Shown piece after piece: positions 6,657 to 8,964 of a DNA stretch of 8,964 nt. Origin of the DNA: G963674505 sp964575975 (GTDB lineage Bacteria > Desulfobacterota > Desulfobacteria > Desulfobacterales > SKZT01); contig CAZNTU010000231.1 in the NCBI GenBank assembly GCA_964575975.1, positions 1 through 8,964 on the forward strand, given 5' to 3'. The notes beneath the pieces were generated by a model that was given only the letters and a program-made list of their open reading frames with translations, did no database searches and had not been told where the DNA came from. Every line of letters begins with the position of its first letter. Position 1 is the stretch's first letter. The translations under genes were made by a program, and so were the position numbers.

Positions 6657-7460
6657 ATGTCAATTTCCATCGAGATGCGCCCGCGATTCCATCCCCGTGA
6701 GATCGCAATTGAAACAACGCGAGCCGTCGGAAAATCGCTCAACGTTTTCCTGGTTTTTCTATGCTCGTGCTTCCCTTCGACGACAATGGCCGGGGAACCG
6801 GCCCAAATTAAAAAAGTGGTATTGCTCCACGGTCTCGCAAGATCGCCAGAAACCATGGTCGAAATGGGGAAAGCGCTGCAAGGCAAGGGCTATTCCGTCT
6901 GCAACATCGGCTATCCCTCCACTTCCCACTCGGTCGAGGAACTGGCGATGAATTTCGTGGCGCCCGCAATAAAAGGCTGTATCGGCGATGCGAAAGCCCC
7001 GGTCGATTTCGTGACTCATTCCATGGGCGGAATCGTCGTGCGATATTTGGCGTCGCACGTTCCCGGAATCGAAATCGGCCGCGTGGTCATGCTGAGTCCT
7101 CCCAACCGGGGCAGCGAGGTCGTTGACGCTTTCGGAGACATGTGGCTGTTCGAGCTGATCAACGGTCCCGCCGGAAAGCAGTTGGGGACCGGGAAGGAAA
7201 GCATCCCGAATTCGCTCGGACCGGCCCGCTTCGAACTGGGGATCGTCACCGGAAACCGGTCGATCAACTGGATCCTTTCGGCAATCATCGACGGCGAAAA
7301 CGATGGAAAAGTCTCCGTGGAAAAAGCGAAGCTGGAGGGTATGAAAGATTTTCTGGTCGTTACGGCGACCCACCCGTTCATCATGAAAAACGACATCGCG
7401 ATCATGCAAACCCTGCATTTTCTAGAGCACGGGCATTTCCTGCGGGAGAGCGAACAATGA
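6657..7460 (+). CDS. Exported alpha/beta-hydrolase, lipase-like
   Basis: The 267-aa protein has a complete serine-hydrolase triad. Nucleophile S122 is in THSMGG, the acid is D216 in ENDGKVSVE and the base is H239 in TATHPFIMKN. The oxyanion-side motif LLHGLARS is at 56-63. The C-terminal TLHFLEHGHF resembles lipase-like bacterial hydrolases whose ends read FLRHGRF. A hydrophobic signal segment (about 28-40, SLNVFLVFLCSCF) precedes a plausible type I cleavage after A45 (TMA-GEP). The CSC could instead mark a non-canonical lipobox. The preceding N-terminal 25 residues are unusually long, so a later start is possible, for instance ATG 6675. The ATG used has GGAG 12 bases upstream. It lies 21 bases after the response regulator, so probably the same transcript. 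Ester or lipid hydrolysis in the periplasm is inferred; the substrate is unknown. Confidence 0.88.
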   Translation: MSISIEMRPRFHPREIAIETTRAVGKSLNVFLVFLCSCFPSTTMAGEPAQIKKVVLLHGLARSPETMVEMGKALQGKGYSVCNIGYPSTSHSVEELAMNFVAPAIKGCIGDAKAPVDFVTHSMGGIVVRYLASHVPGIEIGRVVMLSPPNRGSEVVDAFGDMWLFELINGPAGKQLGTGKESIPNSLGPARFELGIVTGNRSINWILSAIIDGENDGKVSVEKAKLEGMKDFLVVTATHPFIMKNDIAIMQTLHFLEHGHFLRESEQ

Positions 7461-7510
7461 ACAACATCGGCGCGGGCGCGTTCCGGCGTTTGAGATCGGC
7501 GGTCGTTTCT

Positions 7511-7679
7511 TGCAAGGAAGTTTTCCAAAGCGGTTTGCTCTTCGCTTCCTTTGATTCCGGCATACAATTCGGCGAGGACGATCGCTAAAAACATTTCTCG
7601 GAAACGCGGTTCGGAGGGGGATCTCTTTCCTCCGTTCGAAATAATCCCTTGCGCAAACAACGTCGTTTATAATAAACAC
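7511..7679 (-). pseudogene. Frameshifted remnant of a VapC-type PIN-domain toxin
   Basis: On the minus strand, GTG 7679 begins MFIINDVVCARDYF, resembling the opening strand of VapC toxins (hydrophobic run, then Asp). In a second frame, 7594-7511 reads FLAIVLAELYAGIKG and then SEEQTALENFL, which closely resembles the segment around the second catalytic acid of PIN toxins. The distance from the start to that Glu is about 37 residues, near the usual spacing. Joining the two parts needs a frameshift around 7590, and the first Asp motif looks damaged (IND, where DT or DTD is usual). Homology fades after ENFLARND, so the C-terminal half is missing. No antitoxin gene is visible. The match is from memory of the family, so it is only moderately sure. 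Confidence 0.5.
7668..7673 (+). promoter_or_regulatory. Candidate -10 element of the yhbY-waaA operon
   Basis: An exact TATAAT lies 56 bases before the yhbY ATG. The -35 is poor: CCTTGC or CTTGCG at 15-16 bases upstream. Translation of yhbY is served by AAGGA at 7714-7718. Confidence 0.5.
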
Positions 7680-7729
7680 CGCTTAGCTGTATTTAGAAAA
7701 AAACGAAAAAACCAAGGAATTGATAAACG

Positions 7730-8035
7730 ATGCTGAACGCGGTCGCGAAAAAATACTTGAAAGGCTTGGCCCACGGGCTCAAACCTGTTGTATTCATAGG
7801 TCAGAAAGGATTGACCGAAAATTTCGAAAAGGCTTTGAACGAAGCCTTGGACACCCACGAACTGATAAAGGTCCGCTTCGTCGATTTCAAAGAGAAGGAA
7901 CAAAAATCTGAACTTTCGGAGGAAATCGAGAAACGATGCGGGTGCGAAAAAGTCGGAATGATCGGCCATATCGCCATATTTTACAGGAAACATAAAAATC
8001 CCGAAAAACGCAAGATCGTCCTTCCGGGGAATTGA
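7730..8035 (+). CDS. yhbY: YhbY/CRM-domain RNA-binding protein
   Basis: The 101-aa product is almost entirely one CRM (CRS1-YhbY) domain. It begins with a helix carrying AKKYLKGLAHGLKP. Next is VFIGQKGLTENF with the GxxG loop at G24-G27, then ALNEALDTHELIKVRFVD and the closing strand MIGHIAIFYRKHKNP. In E. coli the homologue associates with pre-50S ribosomal particles, so a role in ribosome assembly is likely. Length is typical. The start ATG has AAGGA 11 bases upstream. It lies six bases before waaA, suggesting one transcript, and a TATAAT lies upstream. Confidence 0.95.
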   Translation: MLNAVAKKYLKGLAHGLKPVVFIGQKGLTENFEKALNEALDTHELIKVRFVDFKEKEQKSELSEEIEKRCGCEKVGMIGHIAIFYRKHKNPEKRKIVLPGN

Positions 8036-8041
8036 CGAATC

Positions 8042-8964
8042 ATGCCCGCGAATTCGAAAAGGGCGTTTATGGGGCTTTACGATCTTGTTTGGAAAGCGGC
8101 TTCTCCCTTTCTTTCCCGAAACAAAAGGCTCGCCGAGGGAATCCGGCAGCGCGAATTGAAAGAGAGACTTCCCAAGGCGGATATTTGGATACAGGCGGCC
8201 TCGGCGGGAGAGTCCTACCTTGCCCGTTCCATTATTAAAGGTATGAATCCGCGCTCGCCGCTCCGTGTGCTTGCAACTTCGAACACCAGCCAAGGCATGG
8301 ATATTCTTAACGCTGCGTTTTCTCAAGAAGGCGGTATCCATGGAAAAATCCGTGTTTCCACCGCCTACTTTCCGTTCGACGCGCCGTCGATCATGAGAAA
8401 GGCCACGCGTGATGTCGAGCCCTCCGTCATGGTCCTGTTGGAATCGGAAATCTGGCCCGGACTTTTGTCCTGCCTGAAAAACGCCAACTGCCAAATACTC
8501 CTGCTCAACGGCAGGATAAACCCAAAAAGTCTCGAACGATATTTGATTTGGCCCTCCTTGTGGAAAAGCGTGGCGCCGGACCGCGTGCTCGCCGTTTCCC
8601 GAGAGGATGCGCGCCGGTTTTCCGTTCTTTTCGGAAAAGACAAGGTGTCCGAGATGTTCAACATCAAGTTCGACCGAATCGGCCCCGCAGTCGTCCGGAA
8701 GGAAACGACGGACGCCGTCGAAAGACTTGTAGGGGGAACCTCCTTCCTGGCGCTGGCGTCCGTGAGAAAGGAGGAGGAATCTTTCGTCGACCGGATGATC
8801 GAAAGGGTGCTGCAAAAGGCCCCGGATACGGTAATCGGCTTGTTTCCCCGTCATATGCACAGGCTTCCGCGCTGGCGGGAGGCGCTGACGGGAACGGGAC
8901 GCAAATGGAAAAACCGGTCGGAAGCCGAGAAGCCCGCCGTCGGAGGCGAAATTGTACTGTGGGA
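8042..8964 (+). CDS. waaA: 3-deoxy-D-manno-octulosonic acid (Kdo) transferase, N-terminal part, cut by right edge
   Basis: A GT30 glycosyltransferase that moves Kdo from CMP-Kdo onto lipid A precursor at the inner membrane, committing the cell to lipopolysaccharide synthesis. The 307 visible codons are most of the usual ~420. Motifs: IQAASAGES with E57, the likely catalytic base; VLLESEIWPG with E134 and E136; and the start of the second Rossmann domain, FLALASVRKEEES (235-247) then VIGLFPRHMHR. The usual GST-GEE signature of the second domain reads ASVRKEEE here. The ATG at 8042 follows yhbY by six bases with a distant GGGGA. ATG 8069 (residue 10, MGLYDLVW) has AAAAGGG five bases upstream and starts closer to family norms, so it may be the true start. 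No frameshift is seen. Confidence 0.93.
   Translation, partial: MPANSKRAFMGLYDLVWKAASPFLSRNKRLAEGIRQRELKERLPKADIWIQAASAGESYLARSIIKGMNPRSPLRVLATSNTSQGMDILNAAFSQEGGIHGKIRVSTAYFPFDAPSIMRKATRDVEPSVMVLLESEIWPGLLSCLKNANCQILLLNGRINPKSLERYLIWPSLWKSVAPDRVLAVSREDARRFSVLFGKDKVSEMFNIKFDRIGPAVVRKETTDAVERLVGGTSFLALASVRKEEESFVDRMIERVLQKAPDTVIGLFPRHMHRLPRWREALTGTGRKWKNRSEAEKPAVGGEIVLW

Larger units (their letters stand above)
7461..7729 (+). other. Intergenic region between hydrolase and yhbY
   Basis: No credible plus-strand gene is present. The stretch contains the minus-strand PIN-toxin remnant, a small hairpin (CGGAGG 7612-7617 with CCTCCG 7629-7634) without a clear T-run, and the candidate promoter of yhbY. 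A 43-codon frame from ATG 7457 overlaps the hydrolase stop but looks fortuitous. Confidence 0.6.

Noticed and set aside
7457..7588. 43-codon frame starting in an ATGA overlap with the hydrolase stop
   Set aside because: No Shine-Dalgarno of note and no recognisable protein; its antisense is the PIN-toxin remnant, which explains the open frame.
7612..7634. Hairpin CGGAGG/CCTCCG as a terminator of the hydrolase operon
   Set aside because: The stem is only six solid pairs plus wobble and no T-run follows on either strand.
7667..8860. A 397-codon open frame antisense to yhbY and waaA
   Set aside because: Both plus-strand genes are clear families; the antisense product has no recognisable motif.
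1..8964. CRISPR arrays, tRNA or rRNA genes, insertion sequences
   Set aside because: No regularly spaced repeats, no RNA gene signatures and no transposase-like frames or terminal repeats were seen.

Overview
The window carries two divergent gene blocks and the start of a third, all with ordinary chromosomal character. The organism is most likely a Gram-negative deltaproteobacterium (Desulfobacterota-like). This is inferred from an RND pump, a Kdo transferase, and the style of the small winged-helix protein, the histidine kinase and the sigma-54 activator. The wording of the kinase H-box and of the Kdo transferase C-domain resembles members of that group as I remember them; no search was run.

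Left block, minus strand (about 1-3470). Transcription runs right to left: a 119-aa winged-helix protein (2985-3344), then a periplasmic adaptor (1811-2851), then an RND permease that runs off the left edge (1-1814). Adaptor and permease overlap by four bases (GTGA), so they are a coupled pair. The 133-base gap before the adaptor holds a perfect 13-bp inverted repeat that looks like an operator.

Middle block, plus strand (3692-7460). A membrane-bound histidine kinase overlaps by 23 bases an NtrC/AtoC-type sigma-54 response regulator. After 21 bases comes a secreted alpha/beta-hydrolase (lipase-like). The kinase has Ser in place of the usual acidic residue next to the phosphorylated His. The 347-base gap between the winged-helix gene and the kinase holds the divergent control region.

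Right block, plus strand (7730-8964). A YhbY/CRM RNA-binding protein gene is followed after six bases by waaA/kdtA, cut by the right edge. The gap before it (7461-7729) carries, on the minus strand, what looks like a frameshifted remnant of a VapC-type PIN toxin.

Working together: pump, sensor pair, exported hydrolase and Kdo transferase all concern the cell envelope, so an envelope-stress theme is plausible, but nothing in the sequence proves a regulatory link. I did not find a convincing wholly new system. The best leads are the operator-like repeat with its neighbouring regulator, the altered kinase H-box and the toxin remnant.
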